From assembly GCF_017868775.1 (NCBI RefSeq), contig NZ_CP053381.1, positions 2,232,001 through 2,296,000 of the forward strand: a DNA stretch of 64,000 bases, in the 5' to 3' direction. Below, in pieces: positions 11,277 through 20,414 of the stretch (position 1 is its first letter; each line of letters opens with the position of its first letter). This stretch comes from Billgrantia sulfidoxydans. Its GTDB lineage: Bacteria > Pseudomonadota > Gammaproteobacteria > Pseudomonadales > Halomonadaceae. The position numbers and the translations under genes were made by a program. The notes under the pieces were generated by a model. It saw nothing but the letters and a program-made list of their open reading frames with translations. It did no database searches and was not told where the DNA came from.

Positions 11277-13112
11277 CTAGCGGCGGCGCAGGCGCTGGTT
11301 GATCTCGGCTTCGCGCTCGGCATCGACCCACCAGGCAGCGAGGTCGAGCCCGTACTCGGGGAAGGGCTCGGGATAGCCGAACTTGTCCCAGACCGCAATC
11401 CGTGTCTCGCCGGAGTGGTACTGAGGAATGGTGATGAATTCCCAGCGCAGCACCCGGTCCAGCGCGCGGGCCACGGTATTGAGCTCTTCGCGGCTGTCGG
11501 CCCGGATAAGCTGCGCCACCAGGGTGTCCACGGCGGGATGCTCGAGCCCCATCAGGTTGCGGCTCTGGGGGCTGTCGGCGAATTCGCTGGTCCAGTACTC
11601 GCGCTGCTCGTTGCCCGGGTTGTTGGACTGCGGGAACTGGCCGACGATGATGTCGAAATCGAAACTGCGCAGGCGGTTGAGATACTGGTTGATGTCGACG
11701 ATGCGCAGGGTACCGTGAATCCCCAGGCGTGACATGTTGCGCAGCATCGGCTGGACCACGCGCTCCATGCCGCTGTCGAAGAGCATCACTTCGACCGCGA
11801 GCGGGCGGCCGCTCTCGGCGTCGACCAGGGTGTCGTCACGCACCTCGTAGCCGGCCTCGATCAGCAGGTCGTAGGCCAGGCGCAGCCGTTCGCGCAGGTC
11901 GTCGGGATGGTCGATGGGCAGTGCTTCGTCGAAGACCCGCGCCGGCAGCACATCGCGAAAGGGCTCTAGCAGCTCGAGCTCGGCATCGCTTGGCTTTCCC
12001 TCGGCGGCCATGTCCGAGTTCTGGAAATAGCTCTCGGTGCGCCGGTAGGTATCGTAGAAAATGTTGGCGTTGAGCCAGGGGAAGTCGAAGGTGAGGTTGA
12101 GCGCTTCACGCACCCGAGGGTCCTGGAACTTGTCCCGGCGGAGGTTGAAGACGAAGGCCTGCATTCGCGATGGCTGGCCATCCGGCACGGTGATGCGCTT
12201 GACCAGCCCCTCGCGATAGGCGGGGAAATCATAGCCGATGGCCCAGGTGGCGGCACGTGCATCGATGCGGTAGTCCATCACGCCGGCCTTGAACGCCTCC
12301 CAGGCGATGTCGCGGTCGCGGTAGTAGTCGTAGATCAGGCGATCGATGTTGTGGCGACCCACGTTGACCGGCAAGTCTCGGCCCCAGTAGTCGTCGACGC
12401 GCTCGTACACGATGCGCCGGCCGGGGTCCACCTCGGCGATGCGATAGGGTCCCGAGCCGGGGTGCCGGGCGAGCGTGGGGCTCGAGAAGTCACGCTCTTC
12501 CCAGTAGTGCTTGGGCAGGATCGGCAGCTGGCCGACGATCAGCGGCAGCTCGCGGGAGTGGTTGGCGGCGAACTCGAAGCGCACGGTATGGGGGTCGAGC
12601 GCCTCGACGCTCTCCACGTCGGCATAGTAACCGCGGTAGAAGGGATTGCCCTCGTCACGCAGCAGATGAAAGCTATAGACCACGTCCTCGGCGGTTACCG
12701 GCTCGCCATCGTGAAAGCGCGCCGCGGGGTGCAGGTCGAACTCGATCCAGTAGCGATCCGGGTCCAGGCGAATGCCCTCGGCCAGCAGGCCGTAGGCACT
12801 GAACGGTTCGCCGGGGTTCTCCACCAGCAGCGTATCGTAGATCTCGCCGATGCCGATCGCCGGCGTGCCGCGAATGATGAAGGGATTGGTCGAATCGAAG
12901 CTGCTGCCCACTGCCGCCTGGGTCATGCTGCCGCCTTTGGGGGCATCCGGTACGACATGGGGAAAGTGGCTGAAGCCGCCGGGCAGGGCCGGCTCGTCGT
13001 AGAGCGCCAGGCCATGCACGGTGGGCACCTCGTCCGCCTCGGCGGCGAATGACGACGCTCCCCAGCCAAGCAACAGGCAACCGACGAGAGAGGCACGCAA
13101 GACGAACCGCAT
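11277..13112 (-). CDS. yejA: Peptide-binding lipoprotein-like periplasmic protein YejA
   Basis: This is the extracellular solute-binding component (SBP family 5) of the Yej importer, about 611 residues. It has an N-terminal signal peptide (MRFVLRASLVGCLLLGW...) followed by the domain, with typical features such as LAEGIRLDPD, FDLHPAARFHDGEPVTAEDV and GSGPYRI. I chose the ATG at 13112 because AAGGA lies eight bases upstream and the signal peptide begins there; an ATG three codons earlier is possible. A signal-peptide cysteine is present, but no convincing lipobox, so the protein is probably soluble in the periplasm. It is the first gene of the operon. Confidence 0.9.
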   Translation of the reverse strand: MRFVLRASLVGCLLLGWGASSFAAEADEVPTVHGLALYDEPALPGGFSHFPHVVPDAPKGGSMTQAAVGSSFDSTNPFIIRGTPAIGIGEIYDTLLVENPGEPFSAYGLLAEGIRLDPDRYWIEFDLHPAARFHDGEPVTAEDVVYSFHLLRDEGNPFYRGYYADVESVEALDPHTVRFEFAANHSRELPLIVGQLPILPKHYWEERDFSSPTLARHPGSGPYRIAEVDPGRRIVYERVDDYWGRDLPVNVGRHNIDRLIYDYYRDRDIAWEAFKAGVMDYRIDARAATWAIGYDFPAYREGLVKRITVPDGQPSRMQAFVFNLRRDKFQDPRVREALNLTFDFPWLNANIFYDTYRRTESYFQNSDMAAEGKPSDAELELLEPFRDVLPARVFDEALPIDHPDDLRERLRLAYDLLIEAGYEVRDDTLVDAESGRPLAVEVMLFDSGMERVVQPMLRNMSRLGIHGTLRIVDINQYLNRLRSFDFDIIVGQFPQSNNPGNEQREYWTSEFADSPQSRNLMGLEHPAVDTLVAQLIRADSREELNTVARALDRVLRWEFITIPQYHSGETRIAVWDKFGYPEPFPEYGLDLAAWWVDAEREAEINQRLRRR

Positions 13113-13222
13113 CAATGACATCCTTGGTGGAGGCTGGCCCGGCAGTCCGGGCGATACCGCCATAAGGTGTCAGGCCATCCGTCACTTGTAAACCTCGACG
13201 TGGCGGATGGTCCTCGCCTCAT

Positions 13223-14380
13223 TCAACGTGCCGCTAGGCTGCGGCGGGGGATCTCGAGACGCTGACCGGCATGAATGACGTCGCCGGCGAGAGCATTGTG
13301 GCGGCGCAGTTCGGCCACGCTGATGCCGTGACGGCTGGCAATGGCGGAGAGGCTATCGCCGCGCTGGACGAGGTAGCGCTCGCCGTCGGCGGGCGTCGAC
13401 GACGCCGGCGCGCTCAGCTCCGCCAGTATCGTCTCTTCCGCTTCGACGGGCACCAGCACCACGTCGACCGTGGCAGGGCTGGCACTGCCATTGGTCAGCC
13501 CGGGATTCAGCGCCGCGAGCTCGTCCTGGTCCACACCGGCCACGCTGGCCAGCTGGGACAAGTTGATGGGCGCATTGACCGGCACCTTGGCAAAGGCAGG
13601 GGCATCATCGATCTCGGGCAGGGCGACGCCGTAGGCATCGGGATCGTCGATGATGGCGGCGATGGCATTGAGCTTGGGCAGGTAGTTCATCGTCTCGCCG
13701 GGCAACTGGAGGTGCCAGTAGCCATCGGGAGCCCCACTTGCCGCTGCCGCGTGTCGAGCCCGGTTGACCGTGCCGGCACCGGCATTGTAGGCCGCCAGCG
13801 AGAGCTCGATATCCCCTTCGTACCACTGCTCGGCCTGAAGCTCGATGTAGTCCAGCGCCGCCTGCGTCGAGGCGATGACGTCGAGGCGCGCGTCATAGCC
13901 GCGCTGACGGGACAGACCCAGGGCGTCGGCGGTGCCGGGCATGAACTGCCACAGCCCGGCGGCGCCACGATGGCTGCGGGCGAGTGGGTCGTAGGAGCTC
14001 TCCACGAAGGGGATCAGGCCGACTTCGCCGGGCAGGCCCCGCAGTTCGACCTGCTCGGTGATCCAGGCCATCCACGGCCGGGCGCGCTCGATGATTTCGG
14101 CGATATTGTGAGGATTGGAACGATAATGTTCGATCCACTGCTGCACGCGAGCGTCCTGGCGGCGATCGTGCCATTCCATGTTGTCGCGCAACCGCTCCCA
14201 AGCGTCCCCGGGGACGAAGTCGAGATTCAGGTCGTCCCAGAAATGGTGGGAGGGATGTATCGGCGCAGCTCCGGGATGCGGGCTTGCCAGCAGCGTCGGG
14301 CTGGTGGTCGACAGCGCACCGATCATGGCGATGCCGCCGGCAAGGGCCAAGGTCCACTGCCGCGTCGTTCGATAGGTCAT
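13223..14380 (-). CDS. mltD: Membrane-bound lytic murein transglycosylase D
   Basis: This 385-residue enzyme cleaves peptidoglycan glycan strands. After a signal-like N-terminus there is an SLT domain with the catalytic glutamate in PFVESSYDP, followed by GLWQFMPGTA and LAAYNAGAGTVNRA. A LysM domain forms the C-terminus (YLVQRGDSLSAIASRHGIS) and would anchor it to the wall. Enterobacterial MltD often has more LysM repeats; only one is clear here, plus a weaker LysM-like segment before it. The start at 14380 has AGGAG five bases upstream. No lipobox cysteine was seen near the N-terminus. Confidence 0.88.
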   Translation of the reverse strand: MTYRTTRQWTLALAGGIAMIGALSTTSPTLLASPHPGAAPIHPSHHFWDDLNLDFVPGDAWERLRDNMEWHDRRQDARVQQWIEHYRSNPHNIAEIIERARPWMAWITEQVELRGLPGEVGLIPFVESSYDPLARSHRGAAGLWQFMPGTADALGLSRQRGYDARLDVIASTQAALDYIELQAEQWYEGDIELSLAAYNAGAGTVNRARHAAAASGAPDGYWHLQLPGETMNYLPKLNAIAAIIDDPDAYGVALPEIDDAPAFAKVPVNAPINLSQLASVAGVDQDELAALNPGLTNGSASPATVDVVLVPVEAEETILAELSAPASSTPADGERYLVQRGDSLSAIASRHGISVAELRRHNALAGDVIHAGQRLEIPRRSLAAR

Positions 14381-14433
14381 GCGTTCTCCTTCAGGGCACG
14401 TGTCGCTCTGCTGCCCATGGGATGCGTCGATTC

Positions 14434-15201
14434 TCAGAAGTTGTCTTTCCAGGCCCGCAGCGTGGTGAAAGTGGCCTGGTCGGTATCGGTACTGCCATGC
14501 CGGGCAGCCGTGGCGCGCACATCGGGATCGGCACAACGCAAGAAGGGATTGATGCGCTTCTCCCGGGCCAGGTGGCTGGGCAGGGTGGGGCGGTCAAGAT
14601 TGCGGGCACGCTGGGCCTCGACAAGCGCATCGGCAACGTCCCGGTTGTGCGGATCGGCCGCCTGGGCAAACCTGAGGTTGGCGAGGGTGTATTCGTGAGC
14701 GGCGAACACCAGCGTATCGTCCGGCAGGGCGGCCAGGGTCTGCAGCGAGCGGTACATCTCCTCGGGAGTACCCTCGAACAAGCGGCCGCAGCCGGCGGAG
14801 AACAGCGTATCGCCGCAGAACAGCAGCGGCGGAATGCCGGCGGTGAAGAAGGCAATGTGATCGCGGGTGTGTCCTGGCACCTCGTGCACATCGAAGCGTC
14901 GCCCCATGACCCGGCACGTGTCGCCCTTGCCGACACGCTCCGTCAGGCCTTCGATGCCTGGGTTGTCAGGCCCTATCACCTGGGGCGAGTAGCGCTCGAT
15001 GAGTTGCGGCAGCCCCCCGGTATGATCGGGGTGGTGGTGGGTAACGAGGATGGTCCCGAGGGTAAGACCCTCCTGCTCGAGCACACGGAGGACCGGTTCG
15101 GCGTCACCGGGATCCACGACACAGACTTCAGGGCTCGTATCCTGGCGCATGAGCCAGATATAGTTGTCGCTTAAAGCGGGAATCGGTGTCACGCTCAGCA
15201 T
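14434..15201 (-). CDS. gloB: Hydroxyacylglutathione hydrolase (glyoxalase II)
   Basis: This is a 255-residue metallo-beta-lactamase-fold enzyme that hydrolyses S-D-lactoylglutathione to D-lactate and glutathione, the second step of methylglyoxal detoxification. The binuclear metal motif is clear (THHHPDHTGG), as are VPGHTRDHIAF and FCGDTLFSAGCGR, all typical of GloB. The start at 15201 (MLSVTPIPALSDNYIW) is the conserved family N-terminus; the open frame extends about 70 codons further without homology. It is divergent from the yafS-like methyltransferase gene and followed by mltD, the gene order known from E. coli. Confidence 0.93.
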   Translation of the reverse strand: MLSVTPIPALSDNYIWLMRQDTSPEVCVVDPGDAEPVLRVLEQEGLTLGTILVTHHHPDHTGGLPQLIERYSPQVIGPDNPGIEGLTERVGKGDTCRVMGRRFDVHEVPGHTRDHIAFFTAGIPPLLFCGDTLFSAGCGRLFEGTPEEMYRSLQTLAALPDDTLVFAAHEYTLANLRFAQAADPHNRDVADALVEAQRARNLDRPTLPSHLAREKRINPFLRCADPDVRATAARHGSTDTDQATFTTLRAWKDNF

Positions 15202-15377
15202 AGGCGGTCTTTCCTTCGTCGCGTCGTCTACCGAAGTGAGTGGCGGTCGTTGGTCCGTTCCTCGCACCCGGCGTGCGGCCGAGCGCCACCGTGGGCGCTC
15301 ACTCGACCGAGGGCCGTGCACGGCAAAAATGCCGGAAATGCCTGCAAAACCGGTGATCATGGAGGTAATGGTCAGCA

Positions 15378-16169
15378 ATGTCAAACCCGCATGAAGCGCT
15401 CGCCCTGGCACGGCTGTATCGGGAAGGGCACCGCTACTGGTCCAGCGATGACGGCCAGGCGCACTGGCGCGCCGAACGGGCCTGCCTGGGACCGCTCTGC
15501 GAGAGCCTGCATGGCGGCCATAGTCTGGAGCTCGGCATGGGGCCCTCGCTTACCGATATGTCTCCCATTCGCCACAACATTCGCTGGGCACCGACGACCG
15601 AACTGTGCGAGGGCGCCTCCGCCCTGGTGTGTCCACTGGATGCGCTCGCGCTGCCCGATGAGTGCCTCCACCTGGTCATCGTTCATCATCTGCTGGAGGT
15701 CGTCGACGAGCCTCATCGATTGCTCCAGGAAGCCGCGCGGGTCACGGCGGACGATGGCTGCCTGGTCGTGCTTGGCTGGACGCCGATGGGCCTGGGCGGC
15801 CTCGCGCGCCTCACGCCGGGGCGCCGCCACCGCATGCCCTGGCGCGGACATTGGCGCTCGCCATCCAAGCTCGGCGACTGGCTCGCGTTTGTCGACTTCC
15901 GCGTCGAGCGGGTAGACTACTGCGGCTTTCACCTGCCCGGCAGCCCGCCTGGCAATGCCGCGCTGGAAACGCTGGGGCGGCGCCATAACGTACCGCTGGG
16001 TGACAGCTACATCATTCACGCCCGCCGCCGAAGCCGGCTCGCCCAGAGGCAACGCCCCAGGTTGAGGCTGCAGGGTACCCTCGGCGGCGGTGCGCTGGGC
16101 CATGCCACGCGCGTCGGCGGTGCCGCGCCGGAACCGAGCAGAAGGACAGCCGAAGTTGAGTGCCAGTGA
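15378..16169 (+). CDS. SAM-dependent methyltransferase, YafS-like
   Basis: This 263-residue protein is of the class I methyltransferase type. A degenerate SAM-binding region is visible (SLELGMGP), and later [23 protein letters not shown] resembles methyltransferase motifs that follow the SAM site. Its position between gloB and rnhA matches the E. coli gene yafS, which is also a predicted methyltransferase. Its stop overlaps the proposed rnhA start. The last 40 residues are rich in arginine and glutamine. The substrate is not known. Confidence 0.75.
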   Translation: MSNPHEALALARLYREGHRYWSSDDGQAHWRAERACLGPLCESLHGGHSLELGMGPSLTDMSPIRHNIRWAPTTELCEGASALVCPLDALALPDECLHLVIVHHLLEVVDEPHRLLQEAARVTADDGCLVVLGWTPMGLGGLARLTPGRRHRMPWRGHWRSPSKLGDWLAFVDFRVERVDYCGFHLPGSPPGNAALETLGRRHNVPLGDSYIIHARRRSRLAQRQRPRLRLQGTLGGGALGHATRVGGAAPEPSRRTAEVECQ

Positions 16170-16653
16170 TTCCGACAAGCCGCTCCCCCGTGTCACCATA
16201 CATACCGATGGCGCCTGCCGTGGCAACCCGGGGCCGGGCGGATGGGGGGCAGTGCTGAGCAGCGGCCGGCACGAAAAGACCCTGAACGGCTTCGAGGCGA
16301 CCACCACCAACAACCGCATGGAGCTGATGGCCGCGATCATGGCGCTGCGAACGCTCAAGCAGGCCTGTGAAGTGGAGCTGTGGACCGATTCGGAGTACCT
16401 GCGCCGCGGCATCACCGAGTGGATTCACGGCTGGATGAAGCGCAACTGGAAGACGGCAGCCAAGCAGCCGGTCAAGAATGCCGAGCTATGGCGGGAGCTG
16501 CTGGAGGAGACCCAGCGCCACCGTATCCACTGGCACTGGGTCAAGGGGCACAGCGGCCACCCCGGCAATGAGCGAGCCGATGCGCTGGCCAATGCCGCCA
16601 TCGACGCTCACTGGAGCCGAGGCATGTCGCAAACCACCCAATCTGAGTCCTAG
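16156..16653 (+). CDS. rnhA: Ribonuclease HI
   Basis: This enzyme cleaves the RNA strand of RNA-DNA hybrids. The four acidic active-site residues are visible in [27 protein letters not shown] and GNERADALA, with the catalytic histidine loop in KGHSGHPG. I placed the start at a TTG at 16156 with a GAAGGACAG stretch upstream, giving 165 residues, near the usual 155. The frame stays open upstream inside the methyltransferase gene, so the start is uncertain. The gene overlaps yafS slightly and lies 3 bases before dnaQ. Confidence 0.88.
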   Translation: MSASDSDKPLPRVTIHTDGACRGNPGPGGWGAVLSSGRHEKTLNGFEATTTNNRMELMAAIMALRTLKQACEVELWTDSEYLRRGITEWIHGWMKRNWKTAAKQPVKNAELWRELLEETQRHRIHWHWVKGHSGHPGNERADALANAAIDAHWSRGMSQTTQSES

Positions 16654-16656
16654 ATC

Positions 16657-17421
16657 ATGCGTCAGATCGTTCTGGATACCGAAACCACCGGCATCGACCC
16701 CCGCGAGGGCCACCGCCTGATCGAGATCGGCGCCGTGGAACTCGTCAACCGGCGCCTGACCGGCAACACCTACCACCAGTACATCAACCCCCAGCGCGAG
16801 GTCGAGGCCGAGGCCATCGCGGTGCACGGCATCACCAACGAATTCCTTGTCGACAAGCCGCTCTTCGCTGAAGTGGCCGATACCTTCTGGGAGTTCATCC
16901 GCGGTGCGGAGCTGGTGATCCACAACGCCGCGTTCGACGTCGGCTTCATCGATCACGAATTCAGCCTGCTGCTGGGCGCTCGGGGCGAGCCACGCCTGGG
17001 CCCGGTGGCGGAGCACTGCCGAATCCTCGATACGCTGCAACTGGCCCGGGAGCGCCACCCGGGGCAGCGCAACAACCTCGATGCGCTGTGCAAGCGCTAC
17101 GAGATCGACAACGGCCACCGCGTGCTGCACGGCGCCCTGCTCGACGCCGAGATCCTGGCCGACGTCTACCTGGCCATGACCGGCGGGCAGACGGCACTGT
17201 CGCTGGATGCCGAGGAGCGCAGCGACAGGCAGGCCATGACCAGCGGCCTGTCGATCAGGCGCATGACGCTGCCTGCCGGCAGCCTGCGCGTGCTACGCCC
17301 CGGCGACGCTGAGCTCGCGGCACACCGGGCCAAGCTCGAGCAGATTCGCCAGGCGGCGGGCAGCTGCCAGTGGGATGCGCTGACGGAACAGCCCCGGGGG
17401 AGCGGCGATGCTGCGCCGTGA
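16657..17421 (+). CDS. dnaQ: DNA polymerase III epsilon subunit (proofreading exonuclease)
   Basis: This is the 3'-5' exonuclease subunit of the replicative polymerase, 254 residues. The DEDDh active-site motifs are all present: D7 and E9 in LDTETTGID, the aspartate of HNAAFDVGF, and HGALLDAEILADVY near residue 160. The C-terminal part would bind the polymerase alpha subunit. The adjacency to rnhA is a classic gammaproteobacterial arrangement, although here the two genes are co-oriented rather than divergent as in E. coli. The end overlaps nudC by 14 bases. Confidence 0.95.
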   Translation: MRQIVLDTETTGIDPREGHRLIEIGAVELVNRRLTGNTYHQYINPQREVEAEAIAVHGITNEFLVDKPLFAEVADTFWEFIRGAELVIHNAAFDVGFIDHEFSLLLGARGEPRLGPVAEHCRILDTLQLARERHPGQRNNLDALCKRYEIDNGHRVLHGALLDAEILADVYLAMTGGQTALSLDAEERSDRQAMTSGLSIRRMTLPAGSLRVLRPGDAELAAHRAKLEQIRQAAGSCQWDALTEQPRGSGDAAP

Positions 17422-18184
17422 GCTGCCACTGACGGCCAGCCACGGCAGGCTCATCCGGGTCGCCGCGGGGCGCATCGCACCCGGAGCGGACGGCGGCCCC
17501 CTCCAGCAGGCGCAGCCCTGGCCAGATAGCGTGCAACCGCTGGCGTACTGGCACGACGAACCGATCGCGCTGTCGGTGGAAGAGCATGCCGGCGAGCACT
17601 GGCCCGATGGCCGTCAATGGCTCGCCCGCCTTCCCGAGTCCTGGTTTCCGCTGCTCTCCACGGCCCTGCAGGTCGCCGCCTGGCTTCGCGATCACCGCTT
17701 CTGCGGTCGCTGCGGCGCGCCAGCCGCTCGGCTCGACGCCGAGTTCGCCATGCATTGCGAGCAATGCGGGCATCGCAACTACCCGCGCATCTCGCCATGC
17801 ATCATTACCCTGGTCACCCACGGCGACGCCATGCTGCTGGCCCGCAGCCCGCGCTTCCCACCGGGGCGCTACTCCACCTTGGCAGGCTTCATCGAACCAG
17901 GGGAGTCCGCCGAGGAGGCGGTTCATCGGGAGATTCACGAGGAGGTGGGCGTCAGCGTGGGGCGGATTCGCTACTACCGCAGCCAGGCCTGGCCGTTCCC
18001 CCACGCGCTGATGCTGGGCTTCTTTGCCGAGGCAGCCAGTCGTCGCATTCGCATCGACGGCATCGAGATTGCCGACGCCGCCTGGTTCCACCCCAAGCGG
18101 CTTCCGCAGCTGCCGCCTCCCTATTCCATCTCGCGGGCACTGATCGAGACCCACCTTGCCGAGGTGGCCGACGGCTTGAAATGA
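17408..18184 (+). CDS. nudC: NADH pyrophosphatase NudC
   Basis: This is a 258-residue Nudix hydrolase that cleaves NAD(H), and in E. coli also removes NAD caps from RNA. A zinc ribbon is present (CGRCGAP ... CEQCGHRNYPR), followed by the Nudix box (GFIEPGESAEEAVHREIHEEVG) and the NudC-specific SQAWPFPHALM motif, which differs slightly from the usual SQPWPFPxS. It overlaps the 3' end of dnaQ and ends the yafS-rnhA-dnaQ-nudC run. A strong stem-loop follows the stop. Confidence 0.93.
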   Translation: MLRRELPLTASHGRLIRVAAGRIAPGADGGPLQQAQPWPDSVQPLAYWHDEPIALSVEEHAGEHWPDGRQWLARLPESWFPLLSTALQVAAWLRDHRFCGRCGAPAARLDAEFAMHCEQCGHRNYPRISPCIITLVTHGDAMLLARSPRFPPGRYSTLAGFIEPGESAEEAVHREIHEEVGVSVGRIRYYRSQAWPFPHALMLGFFAEAASRRIRIDGIEIADAAWFHPKRLPQLPPPYSISRALIETHLAEVADGLK

Positions 18185-18185
18185 A

Positions 18186-18209
18186 ACGGGTCGCCAGCCG
18201 GCGACCCGT
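18186..18209. terminator. Stem-loop between convergent nudC and SCP2 genes
   Basis: ACGGGTCGCC pairs perfectly with GGCGACCCGT across a 4-base loop (AGCC), just after the nudC stop. It is likely a bidirectional terminator, though the T-run is poor. Confidence 0.6.
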
Positions 18210-18229
18210 CACCTTCCTTACCCCTTCGC

Positions 18230-18541
18230 TCAGCGATTCGGAAACAGGCTCGTCAGCTTGGTCGCCAGCATCACGTTGCCGGTGGCCTTGAGCTTGCCGG
18301 TCATGAACGCCGTCATGCCATTGACCTCCCCGGTCATGATGCCCTTCAACGTCTCGCTGCTCATGGAGAGCGATACGGAGGGATCGTCATGCTCGCCTTC
18401 CTCGATCGACAGGGTACCGTCCTTGACCACCAGGTAGTGGCTGCCATTGTCACTGAAGTGGAACTGGAAGACATCGTTCATGCCCTGGGCAGCCTGTGGG
18501 TCGAAGCGCTCTTGCAGTTTGTCTAGTGTCGAGGTGGACAT
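18230..18541 (-). CDS. SCP2 sterol-binding domain protein
   Basis: This is a stand-alone SCP2 lipid-transfer domain of 103 residues. It shows the hydrophobic-pocket features of the family: FQFHFSDNGSHYLVVKDGTLS, followed by SMSSETLKGIMTGEVNGMTAFMTGKLKATGN. Such small bacterial SCP2 proteins are cytoplasmic and are thought to bind fatty acyl or similar lipids; no enzymatic residue is evident. The start has an AAGGAAGGA stretch upstream. It is divergent from sohB, and the shared region contains a palindrome resembling a PsrA fatty-acid-regulator site. Confidence 0.85.
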   Translation of the reverse strand: MSTSTLDKLQERFDPQAAQGMNDVFQFHFSDNGSHYLVVKDGTLSIEEGEHDDPSVSLSMSSETLKGIMTGEVNGMTAFMTGKLKATGNVMLATKLTSLFPNR

Positions 18542-18599
18542 GGAGATCCTTCCTTTGTGAGTGAAGAGGGTCGGGGTGCCCGTAGGGCAGAGGTTATTT

Positions 18600-18613
18600 C
18601 AAACGATTGTTTC
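18600..18613. promoter_or_regulatory. PsrA-like palindrome between SCP2 gene and sohB
   Basis: The sequence CAAAC-GATT-GTTTC fits the published PsrA pattern (G/C)AAAC-N2-4-GTTT(G/C). It lies in the divergent promoter region, 59 bases upstream of the SCP2 start and 72 upstream of the proposed sohB start. A second, overlapping inverted repeat (GATTG-TTT-CAATC) covers 18605-18617. Regulator identity is inferred from the motif only. Confidence 0.4.
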
Positions 18614-18684
18614 AATCAAGTCCGTTGTCAGGAACGTGCCAGCGGGTCACGATGAGTGAAACTACGCGAAAACGGAGAGGCGAC

Positions 18685-19725
18685 GTGAATGAATGGTTGA
18701 TGGACATGGGGCGTTTCGTCGTGCAGGTGTCGGTTCTGACGCTGCTGGTCGTGGTGACGGTCGTGGTGATCGCCCGGATCAAGAGCGAGGCGGGTGAACG
18801 CGTACGCCTGCGGGTCGATGAGCTGAACAATCGTCTCGAATACCGGCGTCGCCGGCTTGCTCTGGCCGCCACCGAGCCGAGCGCTCGCAAGCGCTTGGCC
18901 AAGGCTTTCCGGCGCGACGACAAGAGCCGCTCCCGTGCTGGCCGCAGGCAAGCCGACGAGCCTCGCGGCACGGTGTGGGTACTGGACTTCCACGGCGACC
19001 TCCGGGCGACGGGAGCCGCCCGCTTCGCCGAAGAGATTTCCGCCGTCACCGCGGCGGCCAGCGAAGGGGACGAAGTCGTGATTCGCCTGGAGTCGGCGGG
19101 CGGCCTGGTGCACGCCTACGGCCTGGCGGCCGCCCAGGTCGATCGACTGCGCGAGGCGGGGCTCGACACCACGGTATGCGTGGACAAGGTGGCGGCCAGC
19201 GGCGGCTATCTCATGGCGTGTGCCGCGAATCAGCTGCGTGCCGCACCGTTTGCCGTTCTGGGCTCGATCGGCGTCGTGGCCCAACTGCCCAATGTCCACC
19301 GACTGCTCAAGCGCCACGACGTCGACGTCGAACTGCTCACGGCAGGCGAGTACAAGCGAACGCTGACCGTATTCGGCGAGAACACCGAAGAGGGACGGGA
19401 GAAGTTCCAGTCGGACCTCGAGCACATACATGAGCTGTTCAAGCGGCACGTGGCCGAGCGCCGCCCGACGCTGGACGTCGAAGCGGTGGCGACGGGGGAG
19501 GTGTGGTACGGGCGCGATGCGCTCGAGAAGGGCCTGGTGGACGCCTTGGGTACCAGTGAGGCCTATCTCCTGGCGCGCATGGAAGAGGCACGAGTCGTCA
19601 GCGTACGCCTGGAAGCCCGACATCCAATGGGAAAACGGCTCGGCCTGGCCGTCAGGGAAGGCATTGAGGCCGGCGTCGAGCGGGTGCTGGAACGGCTCGA
19701 TGCCAGCCGCTGGGAAAAGCGGTGA
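18685..19725 (+). CDS. sohB: SohB inner-membrane serine protease (S49 family)
   Basis: This is a signal-peptide-peptidase-like protease of about 346 residues. It is anchored by one N-terminal helix, followed by a basic segment, then the S49 catalytic domain, with the nucleophile serine in KVAASGGYLMACAA and the general-base lysine in GEYKRTLTVFGENT. I chose a GTG start at 18685 because GGAGAGG precedes it at good spacing and it leads straight into the membrane helix; an in-frame ATG at 18652 lacks a ribosome binding site. The biological substrates of SohB are poorly known. Confidence 0.87.
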   Translation: MNEWLMDMGRFVVQVSVLTLLVVVTVVVIARIKSEAGERVRLRVDELNNRLEYRRRRLALAATEPSARKRLAKAFRRDDKSRSRAGRRQADEPRGTVWVLDFHGDLRATGAARFAEEISAVTAAASEGDEVVIRLESAGGLVHAYGLAAAQVDRLREAGLDTTVCVDKVAASGGYLMACAANQLRAAPFAVLGSIGVVAQLPNVHRLLKRHDVDVELLTAGEYKRTLTVFGENTEEGREKFQSDLEHIHELFKRHVAERRPTLDVEAVATGEVWYGRDALEKGLVDALGTSEAYLLARMEEARVVSVRLEARHPMGKRLGLAVREGIEAGVERVLERLDASRWEKR

Positions 19726-19743
19726 GTCATTCAGCCGGGCTCG

Positions 19744-20064
19744 TCACGCCTCCTGCAGCCTGACGAGCGCTCCGATCATCTCACGCGCCTGCTTTCCCTG
19801 CAGCGAATAGTAGATGGTCTGGGACGCGCGTCGCGTCGACACCAGGCCTTCGCGCCTGAGGATCGCCAGGTGCTGGGACAGCGCCGACTGGCTCAGCGCC
19901 AGCCGTTGGTTGAGCTCCGTCACCGACAGCTCGGAGCCATCCAGCAGACACAGGATGCGCAGTCGATTGTCGTTCGCCAGAGCCTTCAGAAGCGCAGTAG
20001 CCTGGTCGATGGCCGGATTGCCGGCCTGGAGAAGGCGGGATGCAGCGCTGTGCGAGGTGCTCAT
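19744..20064 (-). CDS. ArsR-family winged-helix transcriptional regulator
   Basis: This is a 106-residue DNA-binding protein. The winged helix is clear: ANDNRLRILCLL, then the recognition helix SQSALSQHLAILRREGLV and the wing RRASQTIYYSL. The metal-site cysteine pair of true ArsR/SmtB sensors (ELCVC in alpha-3) is absent, since the equivalent segment reads ILCLLDGSELSV with one cysteine. It is more like the HlyU group, which does not sense metals. The start at 20064 has GGAG upstream. It is divergent from prpE, with 350 bases between them, so it could control that gene or itself. Confidence 0.85.
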   Translation of the reverse strand: MSTSHSAASRLLQAGNPAIDQATALLKALANDNRLRILCLLDGSELSVTELNQRLALSQSALSQHLAILRREGLVSTRRASQTIYYSLQGKQAREMIGALVRLQEA

Positions 20065-20414
20065 GGTGATCTCCCCCGTGTTGCTGCCCGGTCCACGCAC
20101 TGGCTCCGGGCAGGCGGCTTCGGGCGGCTACCTCGCCCACGACAGAGAGCGCAAACCACCTGTCGCAGACGATGCGATCCGGCAGTGCCCAAGTTTGGTT
20201 ATGGCATTGCTGATTTAGTCATCATTGATAGTGACTCCGCGACTGTCAAACGAAGAATCAACCCAACAGGACATTCAGGAGACGAGCTCGTCACATTGTC
20301 AACAATTATGTAGCGGAAATATGCCTTGAATCGCTTTTTCGGTTTGACTAGCCGATGGTATGAAGGAAATCTTGGAAAAAACCTCTAGAGTGTCAACAAT
20401 CCAAGTTCACAGCG
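20065..20414. promoter_or_regulatory. Intergenic control region between arsR-like gene and prpE
   Basis: This 350-base stretch has no gene. Its right half is distinctly AT-rich. It holds two near-identical 12-mers, ATTGTCAACAAT at 20295-20306 and AGTGTCAACAAT at 20389-20400; the first has palindromic arms ATTGT/ACAAT. These look like operators for a dimeric regulator, perhaps of the GntR type known to govern propionate genes (inference). I found no convincing sigma-70 pair with standard spacing. Confidence 0.45.
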
